Below, one piece after another: positions 23,748 to 32,278 of a stretch of DNA of 42,785 nucleotides. A program made the position numbers and the translations under genes. Where the stretch lies: the NCBI GenBank assembly GCA_046545795.1, contig JBKGZD010000005.1, forward strand, positions 1 to 42,785, in the 5' to 3' direction. The notes beneath the pieces were generated by a model. That model was not told where the DNA came from. It saw only the letters and a list, made by a program, of their open reading frames with translations, and did no database searches. Source of the stretch: JAGXLC01 sp046545795. Its GTDB lineage: Bacteria; Bacteroidota; Bacteroidia; Bacteroidales; UBA12077. The stretch's first letter is position 1, and every line of letters begins with the position of its first letter.

Positions 23748-26152
23748 TGAGAATCTATATTTTTCTGGGTTTTATACTATTTTTTTCTTATAAAAATCTA
23801 TTTTCTCAAGAAGGTAGTATAGAGGGAAAAGTCCTTGATCAAAGGAGTCAAGAACCTGTTGCCGGCGTGAACTTAATTCTGTCTCAGCCAGCTGGTGAAT
23901 CCGGTTTACGAATAGCTCTGACTACATCAAATAACGGTAACTTTACTATTGATAATTTGCCATACGGGGAATATTTACTTTCCGCTTCTCATATCGGTTA
24001 TAAGACTTTCCAGCAGGAAATACAAGTTAATGAAGATAAACAGGAACTTGTCATTGAGCTGGAAGAGAGGTTGGTGGACTTGGGTGAGATTGTTGTGAGC
24101 AGCTTACACCAGGATAAAAGGATGAAAAATGTATCACTACCCATAGAGGTGATACGGGAGGAACAAGCTGAACAACTGGCGGGTTTTACCCCCTCAGAAT
24201 GGCTTGAGACTCAGCCTGGCGTTGCTTTAAAAGATGATGGCACATGGGCTGCTTCAATTAATATCAGGGGGCTGAATGAGGACCGGCTGGTGTCTTTAAT
24301 TGACGGTAACAGAATAGAAACAGCTACAGATATTGCTGCTGGATTATCCATGATTGATGTTTCCGAACTGGAGAGAATAGAAGTAATTAAAGGAGCTTCC
24401 TCATCGCTATATGGAACTGGGGCGATGGGAGGTATTGTAAACTTTATTTCCAAGAGAGGTGTCTTTAGTGATGAACCCTACGTTGTGGGTGTCGTTGAAG
24501 CTGAATATCAATCAGTAAATGATTATTACGGGCAGAAATTTGCTGCTGAAGGAGGAAATGATGTAGCACATTTTAGACTTAGTGGAAAAATTCGTAATGC
24601 CGGAAGCGTAAAAACACCTGAAGGTATTCTTCCCAATAGCCAGTTTGGAGATCATAACTTTTCCCTGAATACTGGGGTAAAAACTTTCGCTGATCATAAG
24701 CTTTTATTTCAATTTCAGCGTTTTTCAGCGAATAATGTCGGTTTACCAGGAGGCGAACCATTCCCTGAACAAGCTAAAGCGACCTATACAGATGCAGACA
24801 GGAATATGGCAAGTATAGAATACAAAATAGATAAATTACTTCCATCTTTAGAGGAACTTTCATTAAAGTATTTCCATCAATACATTATCAGAGACGTATT
24901 GTTGGAACCAAATGTCACACAGACTAATGGAAACATGAGAATAACTCCTGAAAAAACCCTTCCCACAGGAAAACACAAAACCAATGGCGTTCAGCTTAAG
25001 ACAAACTGGTCTTTAGGTCAGAAGCATAATATTACCGGTGGACTGGATTTATGGCAACGAAAATTAACCACCAAAAGGGTTAAATACATTACGCAGGAAA
25101 TATTAGATGAGACTGGTGAACCCATTGATACCAATAACCTTGTTGTAGGGGAAGTTCCTATACCTGATTCAAAATTTGGAAGTGCTGGTTTTTTCATGCA
25201 AAATGACTATTATGTTTTTGACAATAGTTTAAAAATATCTATTGGTGGACGATATGATTTTATAAGGGTGTTTAACGAGGAGACCAAGGATCCGGAATAT
25301 TTGATTAGGAACGAGTCTTTGGTTGAACCAACACCAAATCAGGTGGTTACTTTTAAGGAACAAACTGTTTATAATACTTCCTGGAGTGCTGACTTTGGTC
25401 TGTTATATCACCTTTCAGAGAATATTGACCTGACCATGAATGCAGGGCGCTCATTCAGATCCCCATCAATTGAAGAACGGTATAAGTATATTGACCTGGG
25501 TAATGTGTTGCGTCTGGGTGACCCGGAACTAAAACCTGAGGACGGTTATTCCTATGATTTGGGACTCAGGTTGTGGGGACAGAATTTTCATCTAAAAGCC
25601 AACGGGTTTCTTAATCATTTTTCAAACCTTGTGGTTGAACAACCTGGTACCTATGTGAAAGAATATCAAACAGGAGGTTATGATACATTACCGGCATTCA
25701 TTAATGAAAATGTAGATAGAGCTCAGATATATGGTTTTGATCTGCAGGGTATGTATAGTTTTGCTCATAATTTTGTTATCCAGGGGAATGCTTCTTTTGT
25801 TCGTGGAAAAAACACCAAAAATCAAACAGACTTGCCTTTGATACCACCAATTAATGGACGATTAAGTGGCAGGTATAATCAAGATAGACTAGGTTCTGTT
25901 GCCTTGGTTGCTATCATGTATGACACACAGGATAAGGTTGCTGATAATGAAGAAACAACCAATGGATATGTGCTGTTTAATATTAATATGGCTTCAGAAG
26001 AAATTGATTTGGAATATTGTAAATTAAGAATTTTTGGAGGGATCAAAAATATATTCAATAAAGCATACAGGAATCATTTGTCCAGCAACCGGGGCATGAT
26101 GGACCTTCAGCCAGGCAGGAATATCCATTTAAAAATGCAATTAAAGTTTTAA
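23744..26152 (+). CDS. TonB-dependent outer-membrane receptor in the hydG operon
   Basis: At 802 residues. A signal peptide (MMRIYIFLGFILFFSYKNLFSQ) is followed by a carboxypeptidase-regulatory-like domain (about 25-115: GSIEGKVLDQRSQEPVAGVNL), a plug domain (about 130-240: NIRGLNEDRLVSLIDG, IEVIKGASSSLYGTGAMGG) and a 22-strand-type barrel ending ...NIHLKMQLKF with a terminal Phe. The receptor takes up a substrate with TonB energy. There is no SusD partner, so it is more like siderophore, cobalamin or metal-chelate receptors than a glycan SusC. The start overlaps the regulator gene and the stop is 19 bases before hydG, so co-expression is very likely. Substrate unknown; iron or another cofactor precursor for hydrogenase assembly is my inference. 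Confidence 0.9.
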   Translation: MMRIYIFLGFILFFSYKNLFSQEGSIEGKVLDQRSQEPVAGVNLILSQPAGESGLRIALTTSNNGNFTIDNLPYGEYLLSASHIGYKTFQQEIQVNEDKQELVIELEERLVDLGEIVVSSLHQDKRMKNVSLPIEVIREEQAEQLAGFTPSEWLETQPGVALKDDGTWAASINIRGLNEDRLVSLIDGNRIETATDIAAGLSMIDVSELERIEVIKGASSSLYGTGAMGGIVNFISKRGVFSDEPYVVGVVEAEYQSVNDYYGQKFAAEGGNDVAHFRLSGKIRNAGSVKTPEGILPNSQFGDHNFSLNTGVKTFADHKLLFQFQRFSANNVGLPGGEPFPEQAKATYTDADRNMASIEYKIDKLLPSLEELSLKYFHQYIIRDVLLEPNVTQTNGNMRITPEKTLPTGKHKTNGVQLKTNWSLGQKHNITGGLDLWQRKLTTKRVKYITQEILDETGEPIDTNNLVVGEVPIPDSKFGSAGFFMQNDYYVFDNSLKISIGGRYDFIRVFNEETKDPEYLIRNESLVEPTPNQVVTFKEQTVYNTSWSADFGLLYHLSENIDLTMNAGRSFRSPSIEERYKYIDLGNVLRLGDPELKPEDGYSYDLGLRLWGQNFHLKANGFLNHFSNLVVEQPGTYVKEYQTGGYDTLPAFINENVDRAQIYGFDLQGMYSFAHNFVIQGNASFVRGKNTKNQTDLPLIPPINGRLSGRYNQDRLGSVALVAIMYDTQDKVADNEETTNGYVLFNINMASEEIDLEYCKLRIFGGIKNIFNKAYRNHLSSNRGMMDLQPGRNIHLKMQLKF

Positions 26153-26171
26153 TCAAAAAATAATTGATATT

Positions 26172-27602
26172 ATGAAATTTAATCCAGGTAAATATAGCAT
26201 AAAAGACGAACGCATGAAGCCGTTCATAGATCCTGATGAAATTTGGAGTTTTATAGAAAAAACGGGAGAACCATCCAAAGAGGAGGTCAGATCCATAATT
26301 CAGAAATCATTAAATAAAGAAAGACTGTCCTTAAAGGATACAGCTATACTTGTAAATGCCAGGGACCCTGAATTGATAGAAGAGATTAAGCAAGGAGCCC
26401 GGGATTTGAAAAATAAAATCTATGGCAACAGGATCGTTCTTTTTGCACCATTGTATATTGGCAATAAATGCACGAATGATTGTAAATATTGTGGTTTTAG
26501 GACTTCAAATAAATATGCGGTGAGAAGAACTTTAACTGATGATGAAATTGTCAGGGAAGTTGAAGCGCTTGAAGATAACGGACAGAAGAGATTAATACTG
26601 GTTTATGGGGAACACCCTGCGTATTCTCCGGATTATATTGCTCATACCGTTCAGAAGGTTTATGATGTGAAGAAAGGCAATGGCGAAATACGAAGGGTCA
26701 ATATTAATGCTGCGCCATTGGATATCGAGGGTTTCCGTACGGTTGGAGCTGCCGGAATTGGTACATATCAGATATTCCAGGAAACCTACCACCCTGATGC
26801 CTACAAATGGTACCATCTTGGGGGTAAGAAACGTGATTATAACTGGCGTTTAACTTCACTCGATCGTGCACAGGAAGCAGGGGTAGATGATGTTGGTATA
26901 GGAGCATTGTTTGGTTTGTACGACTGGCGTTTTGAAGTTCTTTCTTTAGTGCGGCATACAAACCATTTAGAGGCATGTTATAATGTAGGACCTCATACCA
27001 TTTCTTTTCCACGAATAAAAGATGCCTCAGCCCTTGACCTGGAGCCGGGATACGAAGTAAGTGATGATGAATTTTCGCGGATAATTGCTATCCTTCGGCT
27101 TGCTGTTCCTTATACAGGGTTAATTCTTACGGCACGGGAATCATCTAGCATCAGGAAAGAAGTTATGGACTTTGGTGTTAGTCAAATAGATGGAGGTACA
27201 AAAATTGAGCTTGGCTCTTATTCCGATACCAAAAATGAAGAACAAAACCTGAACAAAGAACAGTTTCATATAGGAGATTCCAGGTCTCTGGGTGAAGTGA
27301 TAGATGAATTGCTTGAAGATGGGTACCTCCCTTCATTCTGCACTGCTTGCTATCGTTTGGGAAGAACAGGAGAGCACTTCATGGAGTTTTCCGTACCCGG
27401 TTTTATAAAAAGATATTGCACTCCCAACGCAATTCTGACCCTGGCCGAATATCTGGTGGATTATGCCACACCTGAGATAAGTGAGAAAGGATGGAAAGTA
27501 ATTGAAAAAAATATACAAGAACTGGATGATTTTAAAAGAGTAGATGAATTGCGCAATAGAATTGAGCGTATTAAAGAAGGAGAGAGGGATTTGTATTTTT
27601 AA
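26172..27602 (+). CDS. hydG: [FeFe]-hydrogenase maturase HydG (radical SAM tyrosine lyase)
   Basis: A 476-residue enzyme. HydG splits tyrosine into p-cresol and dehydroglycine and makes the Fe(CO)2(CN)-cysteine unit of the H-cluster. Both Fe-S sites are visible: the radical SAM C100-x3-C104-x2-C107 (CTNDCKYC), and the C-terminal C390-x2-C393-x22-C416 that holds the auxiliary cluster and is diagnostic of HydG as opposed to ThiH. H265 in the HLE motif fits the His that binds the dangler iron in characterised HydG. The length is normal. It is the last gene of an operon with a TM1266 regulator and TonB receptor. HydE, HydF and hydrogenase structural genes are absent here, so they must lie elsewhere if the system works. 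Confidence 0.96.
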   Translation: MKFNPGKYSIKDERMKPFIDPDEIWSFIEKTGEPSKEEVRSIIQKSLNKERLSLKDTAILVNARDPELIEEIKQGARDLKNKIYGNRIVLFAPLYIGNKCTNDCKYCGFRTSNKYAVRRTLTDDEIVREVEALEDNGQKRLILVYGEHPAYSPDYIAHTVQKVYDVKKGNGEIRRVNINAAPLDIEGFRTVGAAGIGTYQIFQETYHPDAYKWYHLGGKKRDYNWRLTSLDRAQEAGVDDVGIGALFGLYDWRFEVLSLVRHTNHLEACYNVGPHTISFPRIKDASALDLEPGYEVSDDEFSRIIAILRLAVPYTGLILTARESSSIRKEVMDFGVSQIDGGTKIELGSYSDTKNEEQNLNKEQFHIGDSRSLGEVIDELLEDGYLPSFCTACYRLGRTGEHFMEFSVPGFIKRYCTPNAILTLAEYLVDYATPEISEKGWKVIEKNIQELDDFKRVDELRNRIERIKEGERDLYF

Positions 27603-27637
27603 AAGTCAGGCAGAATGCAGATTGCTTAGAATATTCT

Positions 27638-27655
27638 CCATGATTTTTTTCATGG
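27638..27655 (+). terminator. weak hairpin after hydG
   Basis: CCATGA and TCATGG pair around six T, 36 bases past the hydG stop. The stem is only six pairs and lacks a T-tract behind it. Confidence 0.25.
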
Positions 27656-27754
27656 TTAATTGAATTATTCTTGCCAGGATTCAGGTTAAATTATTTCAGG
27701 AATATATATTTCTTACTAATCTAATATATCATTTTTAAATTTCATTTTTTAGAC

Positions 27755-27762
27755 TATTTTTG
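27755..27762 (+). promoter_or_regulatory. -7 element of the Fsa gene
   Basis: TATTTTTG matches TAnnTTTG, 31 bases before the ATG at 27794. No -33 box was recognised. Confidence 0.35.
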
Positions 27763-27793
27763 AAGCCAATTTTTAACAGCAAAATATGAAATT

Positions 27794-28450
27794 ATGAAGT
27801 TTTTTATAGATACTGCAAATCTGGATCAAATCAAAGAAGCACAAGATTTAGGTGTGTTAGATGGTGTAACAACGAATCCTTCATTGATGGCAAAAGAAGG
27901 AATAAAAGGACAGAAGAATGTTGAAGAGCATTATAAGCAAATTTGTGAAATTGTAGATGGAGATGTCAGTGCAGAAGTTATCGCTACTGATTTTGATGGT
28001 ATGATGAGTGAAGCTGAGAATCTGGTCTCACTTCATCCACAGATAGTTGTCAAAATACCAATGATAAAAGATGGAGTTAAAGCAATCAAAGCGTTAAAAG
28101 AGAAAGGAATTCGTACGAATTGCACTTTGGTTTTCTCCACCGGACAAGCATTACTTGCTGCAAAGGCTGGAGCAACTTATGTGTCTCCTTTTATTGGTCG
28201 TTTGGACGATATATCTACCGATGGCGTTGCTTTAATACGCCAGATTGTTGATATGTACAACTATTATGGTTTTGAAACTCAAGTTCTGGCTGCATCTATT
28301 AGACACACTATGCATATTACACAAGTTGTAGAGGCAGGTGCTGATGTTGCTACTTGTCCGTTGAAACCTATTTTAGGTCTACTAAAGCACCCTTTAACTG
28401 ACATTGGGCTGGAAAAATTTCTTGAAGATCACAGGAAATCAAACGAATAA
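27794..28450 (+). CDS. fsa: transaldolase-like fructose-6-phosphate aldolase
   Basis: A 218-residue class I aldolase of the short transaldolase (TalC/MipB/Fsa) group. It has MKFFIDTANLDQIKEA, GVTTNPSLMAKEG, the Schiff-base Lys K87 in VVKIPMIKDG, TLVFSTGQALLAAKAGA, and SPFIGRLDD, all typical. The group includes true transaldolases of the pentose phosphate pathway and fructose-6-phosphate aldolases, and sequence by eye cannot decide between them. It is transcribed alone, from a promoter candidate upstream to two hairpins downstream. Confidence 0.9.
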   Translation: MKFFIDTANLDQIKEAQDLGVLDGVTTNPSLMAKEGIKGQKNVEEHYKQICEIVDGDVSAEVIATDFDGMMSEAENLVSLHPQIVVKIPMIKDGVKAIKALKEKGIRTNCTLVFSTGQALLAAKAGATYVSPFIGRLDDISTDGVALIRQIVDMYNYYGFETQVLAASIRHTMHITQVVEAGADVATCPLKPILGLLKHPLTDIGLEKFLEDHRKSNE

Positions 28451-28537
28451 TATTCTGCAAATTTAGTGGAAATCTAATTGAAACCGCTATGAATCAACTC
28501 ATATATAATAATCACATCATAGAGGTATCCTATAGGT

Positions 28538-28565
28538 CTTAAGAAAATTTAACAAATTTTCTAAG
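28538..28565 (+). other. AT-rich hairpin upstream of a terminator
   Basis: CTTAAGAAAATTT pairs with AAATTTTCTAAG (12 pairs, one bulged A) around the loop AAC. It stands two bases before the terminator that follows, so the end of the fsa mRNA would carry two stacked hairpins. Confidence 0.45.
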
Positions 28566-28567
28566 GA

Positions 28568-28600
28568 AAAGGGAGTTCTTTAAAGGATTCCCTTTTTTTT
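28568..28600 (+). terminator. terminator after fsa
   Basis: AAAGGGAGTTCT pairs with AGGATTCCCTTT (12 pairs, two G-U) with a TTAA loop, followed directly by a run of T to 28600. Confidence 0.75.
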
Positions 28601-28694
28601 GTTAAAAACAATTTTGTTGCTTATCCGTTTACAATATTACACTGAATTTATTAGATTATTTTTCTTATCGTTTAACCCTCTAAAACTTACAAAT

Positions 28695-29312
28695 ATGCTA
28701 TTAAAAATCCATTCAGTTAATCCCAGTCAGCGACAAATTCAACGTGTAGCCGAAACGCTGAGAAAAGATGGTCTTATTATTTATCCTACTGACACCGTTT
28801 ATGCACTTGGATGGAGCATAAATAACACTAAATCCGGAGATGGGCTGAAAAAGATTGGTAAAAACAGGAAGAAACAAAACAATTATTCTTTGATTTGCAG
28901 TGATTTAAGTCAGGTTTCTGAATACGTTAAACCACTGGATAAGTCCACTTTTAAAATGCTAAAACATAATCTGCCCGGTCCCTTTACTTTTATATTACCC
29001 GCAAGCAATAAAGTACCTCAAATCTATCAGAGTAGAAAAAAGACAGTAGGAATTCGAATCCCAAACAATAATATTCCACTGGAAATTGTAAAAGAGTTAG
29101 GGCATCCAATAATGACTACCTCTCTTTATGATAATGACGATGAAATAATGGAATATATGATAGATCCAGAGCAGATTTTTAAGAAATATGATAAAAATGT
29201 AGATATTATTATCGATGGTGGTGCTGGTAACCTCGATGCATCTACTGTTGTTGACTGTACGGATACCGAACCGCTGATTGTGCGGGAGGGTTTAGGCGAA
29301 CTGGTTGTTTAA
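28695..29312 (+). CDS. YciO/TsaC-type threonylcarbamoyl-AMP synthase family protein
   Basis: The ATG at 28695 gives 205 residues. A TTG start at 28599 would reach back into the T-tract of the terminator and add an odd hydrophobic stretch. The YrdC fold is complete: LIIYPTDTVYALGWS, SLICSDLSQ, LPGPFTFIL, VGIRIPNN and a final REGLGEL. There is no extra C-terminal Sua5 domain. TsaC makes threonylcarbamoyl-AMP for the t6A base of tRNA; YciO paralogs are poorly active in E. coli. The spelling and length fit YciO slightly better, so the role in t6A is not certain. It converges with trkH. Confidence 0.85.
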   Translation: MLLKIHSVNPSQRQIQRVAETLRKDGLIIYPTDTVYALGWSINNTKSGDGLKKIGKNRKKQNNYSLICSDLSQVSEYVKPLDKSTFKMLKHNLPGPFTFILPASNKVPQIYQSRKKTVGIRIPNNNIPLEIVKELGHPIMTTSLYDNDDEIMEYMIDPEQIFKKYDKNVDIIIDGGAGNLDASTVVDCTDTEPLIVREGLGELVV

Positions 29313-29369
29313 AATATTCTGCAAAGAGAAAAAGTCTTGACTTGACATTTAAACTATATAAAATATATG

Positions 29370-29403
29370 CTCCCCGGTTTATTTTTTCCAGAAAGCCGGG
29401 GAG
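29370..29403. terminator. GC-rich hairpin covering the trkH stop codon
   Basis: CTCCCCGG pairs with CCGGGGAG, with three more pairs inside including one G-U. The last codons and stop of trkH (29379) lie within it. It is GC-rich in AT-rich DNA but has no T-run on either side, so it may stabilise the mRNA end or stop transcription between the convergent genes. Confidence 0.5.
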
Positions 29404-30824
29404 AATAGTATAAGAACCGTAAATAATTCGAGTCTGCCCAGTAACATAAGAAATGACAAGAAGAATTTACCAAAATCCGGGAAGTGTGCATAATTTTCTA
29501 CAGGACCGACAGCCCCTATTCCCGGACCTATGTTTCCCAGGGATGCTGCAACAGCCCCTAGCGAAGATTTTAATTCATATCCCATTGAAGCTACTATAAT
29601 TGTACTAATTCCGGTAATTGCCATGTAATAGACTACAAAAGCAAGAACATTGGTCATAATCTGCTGATCTATACTCTTCTTGTTCAGCCTAACGGGTATT
29701 ACTGCCCTTGGGTGAATGAGTCGTTTTAATTCCATTACACTATTTTTGATTAACAGAGCAATTCGTACCATTTTTATACCCCCCCCAGTAGAACCAGCAG
29801 AACCACCAGTAAACATAAGGAAGAATATTATCACAGACAGAAAAGGAATCCACATAAGATAATCGGATGTTATATAGCCTGTGGTTGTTGTGATTGATAC
29901 TACCTGGAAAATTGCATGCCTGAAGGAGCCTTCCAGGTTGTAAGTATTATGAATATACAGAAATGATGCTATCAAGATAGTGAAACCTATTAAGAAGCTA
30001 AGATAGAATCTGAATTCTTCATTCCTGAATATTTTTTTGAATTGAAAATGTAAACCGTAGTAAGATAGGGCGAAATTGGTTCCGGCCAGAAACATGAAAA
30101 ATGTTATTACATACTGTACATAAGGTGAAAATTCTGCGATGCTTGATTGTTTGGTTGAGTATCCCCCGGTAGCCATAGTAGTGAAGCCGTGGTTGACCGA
30201 GTCAAATAAGCTGACCCCTCCTGCGTAAAGCAGAATGATTTCTGATATTGTGAATATCATATAGATCAACCACAATCGTTTTGCTGTTTCTTTTACCCTC
30301 GGATGAATTTTATCAGGTGTAGGACCTGGAACTTCAGCTATAAATAACTGCATGCCCCCGATCCCAAAAATCGGAAGAATAGCTAATGATAGTACGATAA
30401 TTCCCATACCCCCCAACCATTGGGTCATGCTTCTCCAGAATAATAATCCATGGGGCAGTGCTTCAATATCTTCTAAAATAGTGGCACCAGTAGTAGTAAA
30501 CCCTGAGATGGTTTCAAAATAGGCATCAGTAAATTCAGGTATATATCCACTGATTATAAATGGCAGCGATCCAAAAAGTGAGAAAAATATCCAAACCAGC
30601 GCTACGATTAAAAAACCTTCTCTTTTACCTATTGTGTATATTGAGGTTTTACTGGCTATCCAGCCTAAACCGCCTGCAATCATTGTAATCCCAGAGGCAA
30701 TGGCCAGTGCAAATGTGTCATTTTCTTGGAAATAAACTGAAACGGATAAGGGGAGTAACATGCTTACTCCTTCTATTAACAGCAAAATGCTTATAATATT
30801 GATAACTATCCTGAAGTTTATCAC
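29379..30824 (-). CDS. trkH: Trk potassium transporter membrane subunit TrkH
   Basis: A 481-residue inner-membrane channel-like protein with about ten membrane helices and four pore loops. The filter-like segments are recognisable: TISGFTTTGATIL, VNHGFTTMATGGYS, TGGSAGSTGGGIK and GNIGPGIG, as in TrkH/KtrB. It works with the NAD(H)-binding TrkA protein encoded just upstream, with a four-base overlap between the genes. A run of eight G on the coding strand (29779-29786) encodes the second Gly triplet in the STGGGIK loop. The gene is intact in this sequence. Confidence 0.94.
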   Translation of the reverse strand: MINFRIVINIISILLLIEGVSMLLPLSVSVYFQENDTFALAIASGITMIAGGLGWIASKTSIYTIGKREGFLIVALVWIFFSLFGSLPFIISGYIPEFTDAYFETISGFTTTGATILEDIEALPHGLLFWRSMTQWLGGMGIIVLSLAILPIFGIGGMQLFIAEVPGPTPDKIHPRVKETAKRLWLIYMIFTISEIILLYAGGVSLFDSVNHGFTTMATGGYSTKQSSIAEFSPYVQYVITFFMFLAGTNFALSYYGLHFQFKKIFRNEEFRFYLSFLIGFTILIASFLYIHNTYNLEGSFRHAIFQVVSITTTTGYITSDYLMWIPFLSVIIFFLMFTGGSAGSTGGGIKMVRIALLIKNSVMELKRLIHPRAVIPVRLNKKSIDQQIMTNVLAFVVYYMAITGISTIIVASMGYELKSSLGAVAASLGNIGPGIGAVGPVENYAHFPDFGKFFLSFLMLLGRLELFTVLILFSPAFWKK

Positions 30825-32173
30825 GGTTTAGGATGGAAATAGGTTTCTAATTTTTTTACTGAAGAAGGCAGAGCAAATACAACAACTCTGTCATCAGGAA
30901 GAATTTTAGTGTCACCTTTAGCAATGAAGCTTTTGTTGCCTCGTATAATTCCTCCTACGATGGCATCTTTTGGGAATTGAATTTCTCGCAATCTTCCCTT
31001 TGTTATTTTTGACTTTGATTTTGCTACAAATTCAAGCACTTCTGCATCTGAACCTGTAAGGCATCGCATTGTTGATACCTCTGCGCTCATTGTGAATTTA
31101 TATATTCGGCTGGCTGAAACCAGCTTTTTATTAATAATAGTATCCACCCCCATATTTTCACCAAGGTTAATATAGTCCATATTCTCAATTTCTGCAATGG
31201 TTTTTTTAACCCCTAATTTTTTTGCCAGGAGACATGATAGTAGATTTGTTTCGGAATTTCCGGTAACAGCAATGAATGTATCCATGTTTTCCAATCCTTC
31301 TTCTTTAAGCAGGTCTACATTTCTGCCATCGCCTTGAATGACCAGTGTATTATTTAGCCTGTCAGCCAGTAAGGCACTTTTTTCTTTATCTTGTTCTATG
31401 AGTTTAACGTTCATTTTATTTTCAAGGCTTAAGGCTGTTCTCAGACCTATTCTGCTGCCTCCCAGAATCATCACGTTTTTTACATTTAACTTTTTCTTTT
31501 TACCAGAATATCTTAACACATTATTAATTCCAGCTTTATTGGTGACAACGTATACCAAATCATTTACTTTAAATGTATCCAGTCCCCTTGGAATTATAGT
31601 TTCAGAATTTCTTGTTATAGCCACTGCCCGAAAGTCGTAGTCTTCAATTTCTTCTGTCACCTGGTGTAAGGTTTTTCCAATGACAGGTGCATTTTCTTCA
31701 AGTTTGAGTACATACAGGGAAAGTTTTCCACCTGTGAAGTCCACAATTTCAGAAGTTCCGGCTTGTGATACCATGCCGGTTATTTCTTTAGCGGTTATTC
31801 TCTCGGGATAGATGAGATGGTCAATGCCTAAAGTAGTGAAATGTGTTTTATTGATTGGACGTATATATTCCGGGTTGTCTACGCGGGCAATAGTTTGTTT
31901 TGCACCTAATCTTTTTGCAATAATAGCACTCGTAATATTCGTTTCTTCAGAATTTGTTACAGCTATAAATAGATCGGTTTTTTTTATATGTGCATCTTTC
32001 AGCGTATCAAAAGAAGTTGATTTGCCTACTATGGTCATTATATCCAAAGTTGCATTGATTCCTTCCAGGTTATTTTCATTATGGTCTATAATGACAATAT
32101 CATGCAATTCACTGCTTAACATTTTAGCAAGATGCGTTCCAACATCTCCGGCTCCTGCAATTATGATTCTCAT
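30821..32173 (-). CDS. trkA: Trk potassium transporter regulatory subunit TrkA
   Basis: A 450-residue cytoplasmic subunit with two RCK halves. Each half has an NAD-binding Rossmann fold (GAGDVG at 7-12, and GGSRIG near residue 235) and a TrkA_C domain (about 130-215 and 360-450). It binds NAD(H)/ATP and gates TrkH. It is the first gene of the trkA-trkH operon; its stop overlaps the start of trkH. A well-spaced promoter lies about 60 bases upstream. Confidence 0.95.
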   Translation of the reverse strand: MRIIIAGAGDVGTHLAKMLSSELHDIVIIDHNENNLEGINATLDIMTIVGKSTSFDTLKDAHIKKTDLFIAVTNSEETNITSAIIAKRLGAKQTIARVDNPEYIRPINKTHFTTLGIDHLIYPERITAKEITGMVSQAGTSEIVDFTGGKLSLYVLKLEENAPVIGKTLHQVTEEIEDYDFRAVAITRNSETIIPRGLDTFKVNDLVYVVTNKAGINNVLRYSGKKKKLNVKNVMILGGSRIGLRTALSLENKMNVKLIEQDKEKSALLADRLNNTLVIQGDGRNVDLLKEEGLENMDTFIAVTGNSETNLLSCLLAKKLGVKKTIAEIENMDYINLGENMGVDTIINKKLVSASRIYKFTMSAEVSTMRCLTGSDAEVLEFVAKSKSKITKGRLREIQFPKDAIVGGIIRGNKSFIAKGDTKILPDDRVVVFALPSSVKKLETYFHPKP

Positions 32174-32231
32174 ATCAATTATTTATTTAGAACCATTAAT
32201 ACGCTTAAATTTAACTTTTAGTATTCAGCCA

Positions 32232-32262
32232 CAAAGAAAAACCTTGTTTGTTAATAATCAAA
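32232..32262 (-). promoter_or_regulatory. candidate promoter of trkA-trkH
   Basis: On the minus strand TTTG, exactly 19 bases, then TTTCTTTG: the Bacteroidota consensus with one mismatch. Transcription would start about 50 bases before the trkA ATG. Confidence 0.45.
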
Positions 32263-32278
32263 TTTTTTCTGGATGTTT

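Noticed and set aside
26172..27602. ThiH or another tyrosine lyase instead of HydG
   Set aside because: The C-terminal C-x2-C-x22-C motif and the 476-residue length are diagnostic of HydG, and a TM1266 family gene lies in the same operon.
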